Translations under genes and position numbers: made by a program
Notes under the pieces: generated by a model
What the model was told of the DNA's origin: nothing
The model's input: the letters and a program-made list of their open reading frames with translations, nothing else
Databases searched by the model: none
Assembly: GCF_027270315.1 (NCBI RefSeq)
Contig: NZ_CP114413.1
Location: forward strand, 1,302,001-1,366,000
Length of the DNA stretch: 64,000 nucleotides
Direction of reading: 5' to 3'
Origin: Streptomyces cinnabarinus
Lineage (GTDB): Bacteria; Actinomycetota; Actinomycetes; Streptomycetales; Streptomycetaceae
Part shown: positions 49,296 to 58,901 of the stretch, piece after piece
Position numbering within the stretch: the stretch's first letter is position 1
How the letters are laid out: the number at the start of each line of letters is the position of its first letter

Positions 49296-51743
49296 GTGGG
49301 CTCACAGGAGGAGCGCGCCGCAGCACGGCATCGGTTCGATGTGGCCGATGCCGTACCCGTGCTGCTCGACGACCGGGGCCTGGTGACCTGCTGGACCAGC
49401 GCGGCCCAGCGGCTGCTGGCGTACGGGCCGGGCGAGGTGGTGGGCCGCCCGGTGGCCGGGCTGCTGACCGACAAGGACGCGGCGCGCGTCCCCGAGTTGG
49501 CCGAGCGGTGCCGCCGGGACGGCGGCTGGGCGGGGCTGCTGACCGCGCGGCGTGCGGACGGCACCCCGGTGCCGGTGATGACGCGGGTCGTCGCGGCGCC
49601 GGAGCAGGACGGCCCGGCCCGCTGGCTGGCGCTGCTGTCGGAGATGGAGCAGGCACCGGGCTGGGACATGAGCCGGACGGTGCTGGAGCAGATGGTGGCC
49701 CGCTCGCCCGTCGGCATAGCGATCATGGACACCGATCTGAGGTTCGTCTGGTCCAACGCCGCGCTGGAGGAGTACGGCGGCGGACCGCCGTACCAGCGAC
49801 TGGGGCGGCGGCTCGCGGACATCCAGCCGGGCCTGGACGCTGCGGCCCTGGAGACGCAGATGCGGCGGGTGCTGGAGACCGGGGTGCCGATCGTCGGGTA
49901 CGAGCACCTGGGCCAGCTGCGCTCGGCGCCGTACCGGGAGACGGCGCACATGATGTCGTTCACCCGGCTCGAGGACGACCAGGGCCGGGCGATGGGCGTG
50001 TACTACACGGTCGTCGACGTCAGTGACCGGCACCGGGCCCGCCGGCGGCTCGCCCTGTTGGACCGCGCGGGCCGGCACATCGGACGCACCCTGGACGTGG
50101 TGCACACCGCCCAGGAGCTGGCGGACGTGGCGGTGCCGGGCTTCGCGGACCTGGTCTGGGTGGATCTGCTGGACTCGGTGCTCAGCGGCGGGGAGCCCGC
50201 GTCCGGGCCGCTGAGCCACACCGGGCCGGTGCAGCTGCGCCGGGCCGGACATCGCTCGGAGAACGAGGACGCGGCCGTCGGCATAGGTGCCGTGGCCACC
50301 TACATGGCGGGCTCGCCGCCGATCCGCTCGCTGACCAGTGGCCGGTCCTGGCGCGCCGAGCGGCTCGATCCGCTGGCCCGGGAGTGGGCCACGGACGTGC
50401 TGGGCCGGGAGGCCACCTTCCGGGAGCTGGGACTGCACAGCGTGATGATCGTGCCGGTCCGCGCGCGGGGCGTCACCCTGGGGATCACCACGTTCTTCCG
50501 GCGCCGCCGCAAGGAGCCGTTCGACGAGGACGATCTGCGGCTCGCCGAGGACCTGGTGTCGCGGGCCGCGGTCTGCGTGGACAACGCCCGCCGCTACACC
50601 CGCGAGCGCGACGCCGCCCTGGTCCTCCAGCGCAGTCTGCTCCCCCACCGGCTGAGCGACCAGGACGCCGTGGAGGTCGCCGCCTGCTACCGGCCCGCCG
50701 ACGAACTCACCGGCCTCGGCGGCGACTGGTACGACCTCGTGCCGCTGTCCGGGGCGCGGGTCGCGCTGGTGGTGGGCGAGGTGCCGGGGCACGGCATCGA
50801 CGCCGCCGCGGCCATGGGCCGCCTCCGTACGGCCGTACGGACGCTGGCCGCGCTGGATCTGCGGCCGGAGGAGGTGCTGGCGCATCTCGACGACCTGGTG
50901 GGCAGGTCGGCCCGGGACGAGGGCGCGGCGCCGGACACCGAGGGCGCCGACAGCATGCGGGGCGTGGGGGCGGGATGCTTGTACGCCGTGTACGACCCGG
51001 TCGACGGGCAGTGCACCATGGCCGCCGCCGGCCATCCCTCCCCGGCCGTCCTGCTGCCCGACGGCGAGGTGACCTTCGTCGATCTGCCGCAGGGGCCGCC
51101 CCTCGGCGTGGGCGGCCCGCCCTTCGAGTCGGTCGAGCTGGTGCTGGCCGAGGGCAGCACCCTCGCCCTGTACACCGACGGCCTGCTGGCCCGCGGCGAC
51201 AACGGGGCCGGGGACGCGGACCGGGACCGGCTGCGCCCGGCCCTGGAGCGGACCGCGCCCTCCCTCGCGCTGCACTCCCGGGCCGTGGTGGACGCCCTGG
51301 TCCCGGTGCGGCCGCGGGACGACGTGGTGCTGCTGATGGCCCGCACCCGGCTGCTCGGCACCGACCAGGTCGCGGACTGGGACCTGCCGAGCGATCCCGC
51401 GGTGGTCGCCGACGCCCGCAAGGGCGCCACCCGCCAGCTCACCGAATGGGGTCTGGAACCGCTGGCCTTCACCACCGAGCTGATCGTCAGCGAGCTGGTC
51501 ACCAACGCCATCCGGCACGCCACCGGGCCCATCCGGCTACGGCTGCTCAAGGAGCGCACGCTGATCTGCGAGGTCCTCGACGGCGGCGCCTCCGCCCCGC
51601 ATCTGCGTCATCCGCGGGCCACCGACGAGGGCGGGCGGGGGCTGTTGCTGGTGTCCCAGTTCGCCCAGCGGTGGGGTACGCGGTTCGCACCCGAGGGCAA
51701 GATCATCTGGGCTGAGCAGTCGCTGACGGAACCGGAGGAGTGA
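49296..51743 (+). CDS. PAS/GAF SpoIIE-type phosphatase with C-terminal anti-sigma-type ATPase domain
   Basis: About 815 residues: two PAS-like domains (residues 15-110 and 135-260; VAVGIAIMDTDLRFVWSNAALE-like), a GAF domain (to about 430; SVMIVPVRARGVTLGITTFFRR), a SpoIIE phosphatase domain (VEVAACYRPADELTGLGGDWYDLVPL, EVPGHGIDAAAAMGRLR, TLALYTDGLL, PRDDVVLLM) and a RsbW-type ATPase (ELIVSELVTNAIRHATGP, GGRGLLLVSQFAQRWG). Such proteins dephosphorylate anti-anti-sigma factors and can also bind sigma-like partners. I chose GTG 49296, with GGAGAGG 6 bases upstream, over GTG 49254. A second phosphatase follows directly. Confidence 0.9.
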   Translation: MGSQEERAAARHRFDVADAVPVLLDDRGLVTCWTSAAQRLLAYGPGEVVGRPVAGLLTDKDAARVPELAERCRRDGGWAGLLTARRADGTPVPVMTRVVAAPEQDGPARWLALLSEMEQAPGWDMSRTVLEQMVARSPVGIAIMDTDLRFVWSNAALEEYGGGPPYQRLGRRLADIQPGLDAAALETQMRRVLETGVPIVGYEHLGQLRSAPYRETAHMMSFTRLEDDQGRAMGVYYTVVDVSDRHRARRRLALLDRAGRHIGRTLDVVHTAQELADVAVPGFADLVWVDLLDSVLSGGEPASGPLSHTGPVQLRRAGHRSENEDAAVGIGAVATYMAGSPPIRSLTSGRSWRAERLDPLAREWATDVLGREATFRELGLHSVMIVPVRARGVTLGITTFFRRRRKEPFDEDDLRLAEDLVSRAAVCVDNARRYTRERDAALVLQRSLLPHRLSDQDAVEVAACYRPADELTGLGGDWYDLVPLSGARVALVVGEVPGHGIDAAAAMGRLRTAVRTLAALDLRPEEVLAHLDDLVGRSARDEGAAPDTEGADSMRGVGAGCLYAVYDPVDGQCTMAAAGHPSPAVLLPDGEVTFVDLPQGPPLGVGGPPFESVELVLAEGSTLALYTDGLLARGDNGAGDADRDRLRPALERTAPSLALHSRAVVDALVPVRPRDDVVLLMARTRLLGTDQVADWDLPSDPAVVADARKGATRQLTEWGLEPLAFTTELIVSELVTNAIRHATGPIRLRLLKERTLICEVLDGGASAPHLRHPRATDEGGRGLLLVSQFAQRWGTRFAPEGKIIWAEQSLTEPEE

Positions 51744-51812
51744 TCCGCGACCCCGGCGCATATGCCGCACAACATGCCAAACTGGGGTGATCTCGGTGAT
51801 GAGGCGGCACTC

Positions 51813-53042
51813 ATGAACGACACGGCGATCGACTACGCGGCGGTCTTCCAGGCCCTGCCCGGCATGGTGGCACTGCTGACACCCGAGCTGATCTACGCGG
51901 ATGTCAACGAAGAGTTCCTGGACATGACCGGGCGCAGGCGCCAGGACCTCGTCGGCCGCTATCTCTTCGACGCCTTCCCCGACAACCCCAACGACACCGC
52001 CGCCACCGGCATGCGCAATCTGGCCGCGTCCCTCCAGCGGGTGGTCACCACCGGCGAGCGGGACGTGATGGCCCTCCAGCGCTACGACGTGGAGTCCGTC
52101 GAGCGTCCCGGGCAGTGGGAGGAGCGCTACTGGAGCCCGGTCAACGCCCCGGTCCTCGGCCCCGACGGCAAGGTGGTGCTGCTGGTCCACCGGGTCGAGG
52201 AGGTCACGGAACTGATCCGGGCCCGCGGCGGCCCCACCGGCAGCCGGGCCCGGGTGATGGAGGCCGAGCTGTACACCAGGGCCCGGGAGCTCCAGGAGCT
52301 CAACGACCGGCTCCGCCAGGCCCACGCCCGCGAACGGGAGGTCGCGCTCGCTCTCCAGGAGGCGATGCTGCCCGCCCGCCGCCAGCTCCGCCACCAGGAC
52401 GTGGCGGTGCGCTACCGGCCCGCGGTCGGCGCGCTGAACGTGTGCGGGGACTGGTACGACATGGTCGACCTGGTCGGTGGCAACCGCATCGGCGTCTCCG
52501 TCGGGGACGTGGTCGGGCACGGCCTCGCGGCGGCCGGGGTGATGGGCCAGCTGCGCAGCGCGCTGAGCGCCGCCTCGCGGGTCGCCGAGGGACCCGCGCA
52601 GGCGCTCGACGTCCTCGGCCGGTACGCGCATGTCGTCGACGGTGCGGAATCGGCCACCGCGGTCACCACTTTCGTCGATCTCGACCGGCGCACCATCGCC
52701 TACAGCAGCGCCGGGCACCCGCCGCCCGCGCTGCTGCACCCCGACGGCCGGGTGGAGTTCCTCGACCGGGCCACCGATCCGCCGCTCGACGCGCGCCCCG
52801 ATCCCATCCAACGACCGCAGGCGGAGACGGAGTTCACCGAGGGCGCCACCCTCGTGCTGTACACCGACGGCCTGGTCGAACGCAGACGGGAGGACATCTA
52901 CGCCGGTCTGGCCCGGCTCGCCGACTCCCTCGTCCGGCACTGTCACGACGACGCCGAGACCCTCGCGGACGCGGTCCTGCTGGACCTGCTGCCGCCCGGT
53001 GGCGCCACCGACGACACGGCGCTGGTGGTGGTCCGGCTCTGA
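51813..53042 (+). CDS. PAS-domain SpoIIE-type protein phosphatase
   Basis: About 409 residues: a PAS domain (AVFQALPGMVALLTPELIYADVNEEFLDMTGR), a coiled-coil segment (EAELYTRARELQELNDRLRQAHAREREVALALQEAML) and a SpoIIE domain (GDWYDMVDLVGG, VGDVVGHGLAAAGVMGQLR, AYSSAGHPPPALLHPDG, TLVLYTDGLVERRRE, ATDDTALVVVRL). It lacks the ATPase domain of the preceding protein. The frame opens at ATG 51762; ATG 51813 (MNDTAIDYAAVFQ) looks more natural with a GAGG at 9 bases. Likely acts on an STAS-type regulator of sigma-factor control. Confidence 0.88.
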   Translation: MNDTAIDYAAVFQALPGMVALLTPELIYADVNEEFLDMTGRRRQDLVGRYLFDAFPDNPNDTAATGMRNLAASLQRVVTTGERDVMALQRYDVESVERPGQWEERYWSPVNAPVLGPDGKVVLLVHRVEEVTELIRARGGPTGSRARVMEAELYTRARELQELNDRLRQAHAREREVALALQEAMLPARRQLRHQDVAVRYRPAVGALNVCGDWYDMVDLVGGNRIGVSVGDVVGHGLAAAGVMGQLRSALSAASRVAEGPAQALDVLGRYAHVVDGAESATAVTTFVDLDRRTIAYSSAGHPPPALLHPDGRVEFLDRATDPPLDARPDPIQRPQAETEFTEGATLVLYTDGLVERRREDIYAGLARLADSLVRHCHDDAETLADAVLLDLLPPGGATDDTALVVVRL

Positions 53043-53180
53043 CGGGTTGTGAGTTCCCTGTCAAGGTCGTCGGAAAGGTCTGCGCCAGTCGCCTCCGGGC
53101 CGGTTCCGGCCCCACCTGCCTGTGCCTACACTGGCACCCCCACAACACGCCGGTTGACCTGCAAGTAGAGGAGCGCCTCC

Positions 53181-53906
53181 TTGTTCTACTACCTGCTCAA
53201 GTACGTGTTGCTGGGCCCCTTGTTGAGACTCGTCTTCCGCCCGCGCACCGAGGGCCTCGAACACGTGCCGACGTCCGGGGCCGCGATCGTCGCGGGCAAC
53301 CACCTCTCCTTCTCGGACCACTTCCTGATGCCCGCGATCCTCAAGCGCCGCATCACCTTCCTGGCCAAGGCCGAGTACTTCACCGGGCCCGGCCTCAAGG
53401 GCAGACTGACCGCCTTCTTCTTCCGCAGCGCCGGCCAGATCCCGGTCGACCGCTCCGGCAAGGAGGCCGGCCAGGCCGCGATCCGCGAGGGCCTCGGCGT
53501 CCTGCGCAAGGACGAACTGCTGGGCATCTACCCGGAGGGCACCCGCTCCCACGACGGCCGCCTGTACAAGGGCAAGGTCGGCGTCGCCGTGATGGCGCTC
53601 AAGGCGGGCGTGCCGGTGATCCCCTGCGCGATGATCGGCACCTTCGAGGCCCAGCCGCCCGGCAAGGTCATCCCCAACATCCACCCCGTGGTGATCCGCT
53701 TCGGCAAGCCCCTGGACTTCTCCCGCTACGCGGGCATGGAGAACGAGAAGGCCGTCCTGCGCGCCATCACCGACGAGATCATGTACGCCATCCTCTCCCT
53801 CTCCGAGCAGGAGTACGTCGACCAGTACGCGGCCGTCGCCAAGGCGGAGCAGGCCGCGGCGCGCGAGCAGAAGGCGCGCAGGTTCCCGAAGATGCCGCTT
53901 GGCTGA
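53181..53906 (+). CDS. 1-acyl-sn-glycerol-3-phosphate acyltransferase
   Basis: A 241-residue PlsC-type acyltransferase. The catalytic NHLSFSD (NHx4D) is near residue 41, FFRSAGQIPVDRSG is the glycerol-phosphate region, and YPEGTRS is present. An N-terminal hydrophobic segment (FYYLLKYVLLGPLLRLVF) anchors it to the membrane. The start is TTG at 53181, with GAGGAG 8 bases upstream. It adds the second acyl chain in phospholipid synthesis. The end is a charged helix (AKAEQAAAREQKARR). Confidence 0.93.
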   Translation: MFYYLLKYVLLGPLLRLVFRPRTEGLEHVPTSGAAIVAGNHLSFSDHFLMPAILKRRITFLAKAEYFTGPGLKGRLTAFFFRSAGQIPVDRSGKEAGQAAIREGLGVLRKDELLGIYPEGTRSHDGRLYKGKVGVAVMALKAGVPVIPCAMIGTFEAQPPGKVIPNIHPVVIRFGKPLDFSRYAGMENEKAVLRAITDEIMYAILSLSEQEYVDQYAAVAKAEQAAAREQKARRFPKMPLG

Positions 53907-53955
53907 GGGCATGTCCCGCTGGATCAAGGCGAGTTGACGACCGTACCCTCACCGC

Positions 53956-54981
53956 ATGGGACGCGTGGTGGTGATCGGGGCGACGGGACAGATCGGTCGT
54001 GCGGCGGTGGCCGCCCTCGCCGGGGACGGCTGGGAGGTGACGGCGCTCTCCCGGCGCGGCACCCGGGTCGAGGACTGGCCGGACGAGGTGCGGGTGGTGG
54101 CGGCCGACCGCGCCGACGACACCGCGCTGGCCGCGGCGATCGGCGACGGCTGTGACACGGTGGTGGACGTGGTGGCCTACGGCGCCGCGCACGCCCGCCA
54201 GTTGACCGCGCTGGCCGGACGGATCGGCTCGGCGGTGGTGATCTCCAGCGCGGAGGTGTACGAGGACGACCGGGGCCGGGGCTTCGCCACGATGGCCGAG
54301 CCGGACGGCTTCCCCGCCTACCCTGTGCCCATCCGCGAGGACCAGCCGACGGTCCGGGCGGACGGGGACACCTACCGTTCGGGCAAGGCGGCGCTGGAGC
54401 ACGAACTCCGTTCCTGTGCAGACGTGTTGCCCACGACACTGCTCCGCGCCTGCGCGGTCCACGGCCCGTACAGCCCGCTCCCCCGCGAGCTGTACTTCGT
54501 CAAACGCAATCTGGACGGCCGCCGCAGAAGGGCGCTCGCCTTCTTGGGGGAGAGCCGCTTCCATCCGTCCGGGACCCGCAACCTCGCCGAGCTGATCCGG
54601 CTGGCTGCGGCCCGGCCGGGCTCGCGGGTGCTCAACGCGGGGGATCCGCAGGCGCCGACGGTTGCGGAGATCGGGGCGGCGGTCGACGCGGTGATGGGCG
54701 TGGAACCGGAGACGGTCCTGCTGGACGGCCCGCCCCCGAACCCCGCCGTGGGACGGACTCCGTGGTCGGCGGAGCGCCCGGTGGTCTGCGACATGACGGC
54801 CGCCGAACGGGAGTTGGGCTACCGGCCGGTGACGACCTACGCGCAGGCGCTGCCCGAGACGGTGGAGTGGCTGGAGCGGGTACTGGCCGAGCGGGACTGG
54901 CGGGAGGCGTTCCCGTTGCTGGCGAAGGTGTACCCGGACCTGTTCGACTACGCGGCGGAGGACGCGTGGTTCGAGAGGTGA
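53956..54981 (+). CDS. NAD-dependent epimerase/dehydratase family protein
   Basis: A 341-residue short-chain dehydrogenase-like protein. The NAD loop is VVVIGATGQIGRAAVAAL, and a YxxxK-like motif occurs in TYRSGKAALEHEL, with a Ser in VVISSAEVY. The C-terminal half (PSGTRNLAELIRLAAARPGSRVLNAGDPQAPTVAEIGAAVDAVMG) is like extended SDR reductases/epimerases. Substrate is not readable. It begins about 50 bases after the acyltransferase; ribosome site is weak. It is convergent with the urease operon. Confidence 0.88.
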   Translation: MGRVVVIGATGQIGRAAVAALAGDGWEVTALSRRGTRVEDWPDEVRVVAADRADDTALAAAIGDGCDTVVDVVAYGAAHARQLTALAGRIGSAVVISSAEVYEDDRGRGFATMAEPDGFPAYPVPIREDQPTVRADGDTYRSGKAALEHELRSCADVLPTTLLRACAVHGPYSPLPRELYFVKRNLDGRRRRALAFLGESRFHPSGTRNLAELIRLAAARPGSRVLNAGDPQAPTVAEIGAAVDAVMGVEPETVLLDGPPPNPAVGRTPWSAERPVVCDMTAAERELGYRPVTTYAQALPETVEWLERVLAERDWREAFPLLAKVYPDLFDYAAEDAWFER

Positions 54982-54999
54982 GCGCGGAGGAAGTGCCGC

Positions 55000-55761
55000 T
55001 CAAGGAGTGAGGGACGTCAGCGCCTCGTCCAGGATCCGGCGCAGCACCCGCGCGTCCGCCGCGACGGCGGTCACCAGCACCGCGGGCCCGGGCAGCGGCA
55101 TGAGCACGGCCTGTTCGCCGAGCACCCGAGCGGCCTCCGGTGCCTTCTCGAACTCGGTTCGTACGATGACGAGTTGACCGACAGCGCGGTGCCCGGCAAG
55201 CCCGGCGGGACCGTCCCAGCCGCCCGGGGTGCCGGGACCACAGGCCAGTTCCTGGTCCAGGACGGTCCGCCCGGCGACGCGGAGGGTCAGTCGGCTGGTG
55301 AGCCGTCCCGGTTCTTCGCCCACCCGCCCGAGGACCTGCTCCTCGCGCAGGACCAGCCGGGCGCCGGCGCCGAGGTCGATCCGGGTGGTGACGTACAGGT
55401 CGCTGCCCGCGGCGGAGATCAACTGCTCGGGCAGCCAGCGCAGTTCGCCGCCGTCGGCGACGGTGAGCCGTACGTCGTAGCGGGCCGCGTCCTTGGCTTG
55501 GCCGGGCAGGGCGATCGTCGCGGCGGCGGATCCGACGTGCAGCCGGGCCCCGTCCGCCACCTCTGCCTCGACGGTGAACCGGTCACCGCCGAGGGGTCCG
55601 CTCATGGCGCCGACGAGCATGACGCGCGCCTCGGCACCGCTCGCCCGGGTGCGCCGCAGCGCGAGCGGCCCGGCGCCCTCCAGTACGGGCAGCGCCGTAC
55701 CGCCTCTGCCGTCGCCGCGTGCGCCGATGCGGGCGGTGGCGGTGACCCCGGTGGCGGTCAC
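55000..55761 (-). CDS. ureD: Urease accessory protein UreD
   Basis: About 253 residues resembling UreD/UreH: TALPVLEGAGPLALRRTRASG, GPLGGDRFTVEAEVADGARLHVGSAAATIALPG, ARYDVRLTVADGGELRWLPEQLISAAGSDL. It is the scaffold that binds the urease apoenzyme and recruits UreF and UreG for nickel insertion. I chose GTG 55761, which overlaps the ureG stop (GTGA); GTG 55770 is also possible. It is the last gene of the ureABCFGD order; UreE is absent from the cluster. Confidence 0.93.
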   Translation of the reverse strand: MTATGVTATARIGARGDGRGGTALPVLEGAGPLALRRTRASGAEARVMLVGAMSGPLGGDRFTVEAEVADGARLHVGSAAATIALPGQAKDAARYDVRLTVADGGELRWLPEQLISAAGSDLYVTTRIDLGAGARLVLREEQVLGRVGEEPGRLTSRLTLRVAGRTVLDQELACGPGTPGGWDGPAGLAGHRAVGQLVIVRTEFEKAPEAARVLGEQAVLMPLPGPAVLVTAVAADARVLRRILDEALTSLTP

Positions 55762-56435
55762 GCCGTCCACGCGGCGAGCTGCGCGCGCACCCAGTCGGCG
55801 ACGTCCCGGACACCGTCCTCGCCGCGCAAGGACTGGAAGACGACGGGGAGTTCGGCGCGCTGCGCCTTGGCGTCGGCGGCCATCCGGGCGAGATCGGAGC
55901 CGACGTACGGGGCGAGGTCGGTCTTGTTGACGACCAGCAGGTCGGCGGTGGTGACGCCGGGCCCGCCCTTGCGCGGGATGTCGTCGCCGCCCGCGACGTC
56001 GATCACGAAGATCTGCGCGTCCACGAGGCCCTTGGAGAAGGTGGCGGTCAGATTGTCCCCGCCGGACTCCACGAGCACGAGATGCAGGGGCCCGACCTCG
56101 TCCTCCAGGTCCTCGACGGCTTCGAGGTTGGCGGAGATGTCGTCGCGGATGGCGGTGTGCGGACAGGCGCCCGTCTCGACAGCGGTGATCCGCTCGGGCG
56201 GCAGGACGGCCTCCCGCAGCAGGAACTCGGCGTCCTCGCGCGTGTAGATGTCATTGGTGACGACGGCCAACGACAGCTCGTCACGCAGGGCACGGCACAG
56301 CGCGGCCACGGTAGCGGTCTTCCCGGACCCGACGGGCCCACCGAGCCCGATCCGAAGGGCACGACGGGCGCCATCGGGACGACGGGCGTCGGCGCTGACG
56401 GCGGACGGCCCGTGGGAGGAATGGTCAAGGTGCAT
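55758..56435 (-). CDS. ureG: Urease accessory GTPase UreG
   Basis: A 225-residue GTPase with P-loop GLGGPVGSGKTATV, the nickel/activation motif TGACPHTAIRDD (CPH), ESGGDNLTATFS and NKTDLAPYVG. It drives nickel delivery to urease by GTP hydrolysis. The N-terminus has a few histidines (HLDHSSHG), like nickel-storing N-terminal stretches in other UreG. ATG 56435 has GGAG 6 bases upstream; the longer frame (56540) lies beyond. ureD overlaps its end by 4 bases; ureF stops 71 bases upstream. Confidence 0.96.
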   Translation of the reverse strand: MHLDHSSHGPSAVSADARRPDGARRALRIGLGGPVGSGKTATVAALCRALRDELSLAVVTNDIYTREDAEFLLREAVLPPERITAVETGACPHTAIRDDISANLEAVEDLEDEVGPLHLVLVESGGDNLTATFSKGLVDAQIFVIDVAGGDDIPRKGGPGVTTADLLVVNKTDLAPYVGSDLARMAADAKAQRAELPVVFQSLRGEDGVRDVADWVRAQLAAWTA

Positions 56436-56505
56436 GCAACGGCTCCATCTCAACTGACGGTAGGTGTACTTCAGCCCGTCCCGCGTTCGGGGATGAGGCC
56501 GAATC

Positions 56506-57180
56506 TCAAGACGCGAACAACCGCACTCCCCAAGCCGCATGCACCTCCGCCCCGATCTCCAGGAGAGGTGAGGAGGACGCGGGCAGGGCGTCTACCCCCG
56601 CCGCGACCACACCCCGAGCCACCTCCACCGCCTGATCCACGACGAGGTCCAGCTCGGGCGCCAGCCGAGCCAGCACAGCCGTGGCGTCGAACGGGTCGAG
56701 ACTCAGCAACCGCACCGTCGCGGACGCAGGCCCACTGACACTCTCGTACACGGCGCAGTACGCGGCATCCACGGGACCGAGCCCGGCCGCGCGGGCCGTC
56801 ACCCCGAGCACCACGGGCTGATGGGCACCCTTGGGGAACGAACCGGCGAGAGCGTCGAGTTCAGCGCAGGGCCAGGTCGCGCGGGCGGCCCGCATCAGCT
56901 GTCGCCCCAGCTTCCGCGCGGCGAGCCGCAGCGCGGGGGAAGGCGTCCGCGCGTCCGCCGCCGCGTCCAGCGCGACCGGGTCCACCCCGAGCGAGGCCGC
57001 CGCCGCGATCGCCGCGGCGACCCGGCCCACGGTGTGCAGCCGCCCGCGGCAGAACTCCTCCAGACTCGCCGCCCCGGTCACCCGCCCGGCCTTGACGGCC
57101 GCTTCCGCGCCGCCGGAGTGCGCGTGCCCCCCGGCGGGAAAGCGGCCGTCGGCCAGGACCAGAAGCGCTGCCCTGGACAT
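56506..57180 (-). CDS. ureF: Urease accessory protein UreF
   Basis: A 224-residue protein (LLVLADGRFPAGGHAHSGGAEAAVKAG; SFPKGAHQPVVLGVTARAAGL; AVYESVSGPASATVRLLSLDPFDA), matching UreF, a helical mediator that couples UreG to the UreD-urease complex. ATG 57180 shares its last base region with the ureC stop (TGATG). The frame open to 57927 is a shadow of ureC. Part of the urease transcript. Confidence 0.95.
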   Translation of the reverse strand: MSRAALLVLADGRFPAGGHAHSGGAEAAVKAGRVTGAASLEEFCRGRLHTVGRVAAAIAAAASLGVDPVALDAAADARTPSPALRLAARKLGRQLMRAARATWPCAELDALAGSFPKGAHQPVVLGVTARAAGLGPVDAAYCAVYESVSGPASATVRLLSLDPFDATAVLARLAPELDLVVDQAVEVARGVVAAGVDALPASSSPLLEIGAEVHAAWGVRLFAS

Positions 57181-58901
57181 CAGAAGAGGAAGTAGCGCTG
57201 GGCCATGGGCAGTTCGGCGGCTGGAGTGGCCTCGACCAGCTCCCCGTCGATGCGCACGGCAAAGCTGTCGGGGTCGACCTGGACACGTGGCCGGGCGTCG
57301 TTCTCGCGCATGTCGGCCTTGGTGACACCGCGCGTGGAGTCGATCCCGACGAACCGCTTGCCGAGCTGGAGCCGCTCCGGCAGCCCGTCCTCGATCGCCA
57401 ACGGCGCCACGAAGTTCACGGAGTTGGTCGCCGGCCCCCGCCCGATCGCCCCGAACATCGGCCGCGGCAGGACCGGCTGCGGCGTCGGGATCGAGGCGTT
57501 GGCGTCGCCCATCTGCGCGTACGCGATCTGCCCGCCCTTGACGACGAGTTGCGGCTTCACTCCGAAGAACGCGGGGTCCCACAGCACCAGGTCGGCGAGC
57601 TTCCCGGTCTCCACGGACCCGACCTGCCCGGCGATGCCCTGGGCGAGGGCCGGGTTGATCGTGTACTTGGCCACGTAGCGCCGTACCCGGAGATTGTCCG
57701 CGCGCCCGTCCCCCGGCAGCGCCCCACGGCGCCGCTTCATGACATGCGCGGTCTGCCAGGCGCGCAGCACGACCTCGCCGACGCGTCCCATGGCCTGTGA
57801 GTCGGAGGAGATGATCGAGATGGCGCCGAGGTCGTGCAGTATGTCCTCGGCGCCGATGGTGGACGGCCGGATCCGGGACTCGGCGAAGGCCAGGTCCTCC
57901 GGGACCGCCGGGTTGAGGTGGTGGCACACCATCAGCATGTCGAGGTGTTCCTCGGCGGTGTTGACGGTGAACGGCCGGGTGGGGTTGGTGGAACTGGGCA
58001 GCACATGCGGCTCGGAGACCACGGTCATGATGTCCGGCGCGTGCCCGCCGCCCGCGCCCTCGGTGTGGTACGCGTGAATGCCGCGGCCCCCGATCGCGGC
58101 GAGGGTGTCCCCGACGAACCCGGCCTCGTTCAGGGTGTCGGTGTGGATGGCGACCTGGATGCCGGTGCGGTCGGCGACGGTGAGCGAGGCATCGATGACG
58201 GCGGGCGTCGACCCCCAGTCCTCGTGCAGCTTCAGCCCCATCGCGCCGCCGCGGATCTGCGACAGCATCGCCTCGTGCGAGACGGTGTTGCCCTTGCCGA
58301 GGAAGCCGATGTTCAGCGGGTAGGACTCCATCGCCTCCAGCATGCGCGCCAGATGCCAGGGCCCCGGCGTCACGGTGGTCGCCTTGGAGCCCTCGGCCGG
58401 TCCGGTGCCGCCGCCGATGAGCGTCGTGATGCCCGAGGCGAGCGCCTCGTCGGCGATCTGCGGGCAGATGAAGTGGACGTGCGCGTCGATGGCACCGGCG
58501 GTGAGGATCTTGCCGTTGCCCGCGATGACCTCAGTCTCGGGGCCGATGACGAGGTCCGGGTGCACCCCGTCCATGGTGTCGGGGTTGCCGGCCTTGCCGA
58601 TGCCGGTGATCCGGCCGTCCCGGATGCCGATGTCGGCCTTGACGACACCCCAGTGGTCGATCACCACGGCACCGGTGATGACCGTGTCCGGGGTGCCGTC
58701 TGCGCGCGTAGCACGCGACTGGCCCATGGACTCGCGGATGACCTTGCCGCCGCCGAACACGGCCTCGTCACCGGCGAGTCCGGGACCGCCGGAGCGGTCC
58801 TCCTCGATCTCCACGAGCAGATCGGTGTCGGCGAGCCGGATCCGGTCGCCGGTCGTCGGGCCGAACAGGTCGGCGTACGCGGCACGCGAGATCTCAGGCA
58901 T
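57180..58901 (-). CDS. ureC: Urease alpha subunit
   Basis: A 573-residue catalytic subunit. The nickel ligands are present: HVHF at 141-143, the carbamylated lysine at 224 and His226 in GLKLHEDWG, and histidines in HTDTLNEAGF and AYHTEG; the flap cysteine/histidine region is MVCHHLN. It hydrolyses urea to ammonia and carbamate. ATG 58901 has GGAGGTG upstream and overlaps the ureB end by 8 bases; the ORF start at 58943 is too far upstream. No missing catalytic residue was seen. Confidence 0.97.
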   Translation of the reverse strand: MPEISRAAYADLFGPTTGDRIRLADTDLLVEIEEDRSGGPGLAGDEAVFGGGKVIRESMGQSRATRADGTPDTVITGAVVIDHWGVVKADIGIRDGRITGIGKAGNPDTMDGVHPDLVIGPETEVIAGNGKILTAGAIDAHVHFICPQIADEALASGITTLIGGGTGPAEGSKATTVTPGPWHLARMLEAMESYPLNIGFLGKGNTVSHEAMLSQIRGGAMGLKLHEDWGSTPAVIDASLTVADRTGIQVAIHTDTLNEAGFVGDTLAAIGGRGIHAYHTEGAGGGHAPDIMTVVSEPHVLPSSTNPTRPFTVNTAEEHLDMLMVCHHLNPAVPEDLAFAESRIRPSTIGAEDILHDLGAISIISSDSQAMGRVGEVVLRAWQTAHVMKRRRGALPGDGRADNLRVRRYVAKYTINPALAQGIAGQVGSVETGKLADLVLWDPAFFGVKPQLVVKGGQIAYAQMGDANASIPTPQPVLPRPMFGAIGRGPATNSVNFVAPLAIEDGLPERLQLGKRFVGIDSTRGVTKADMRENDARPRVQVDPDSFAVRIDGELVEATPAAELPMAQRYFLF

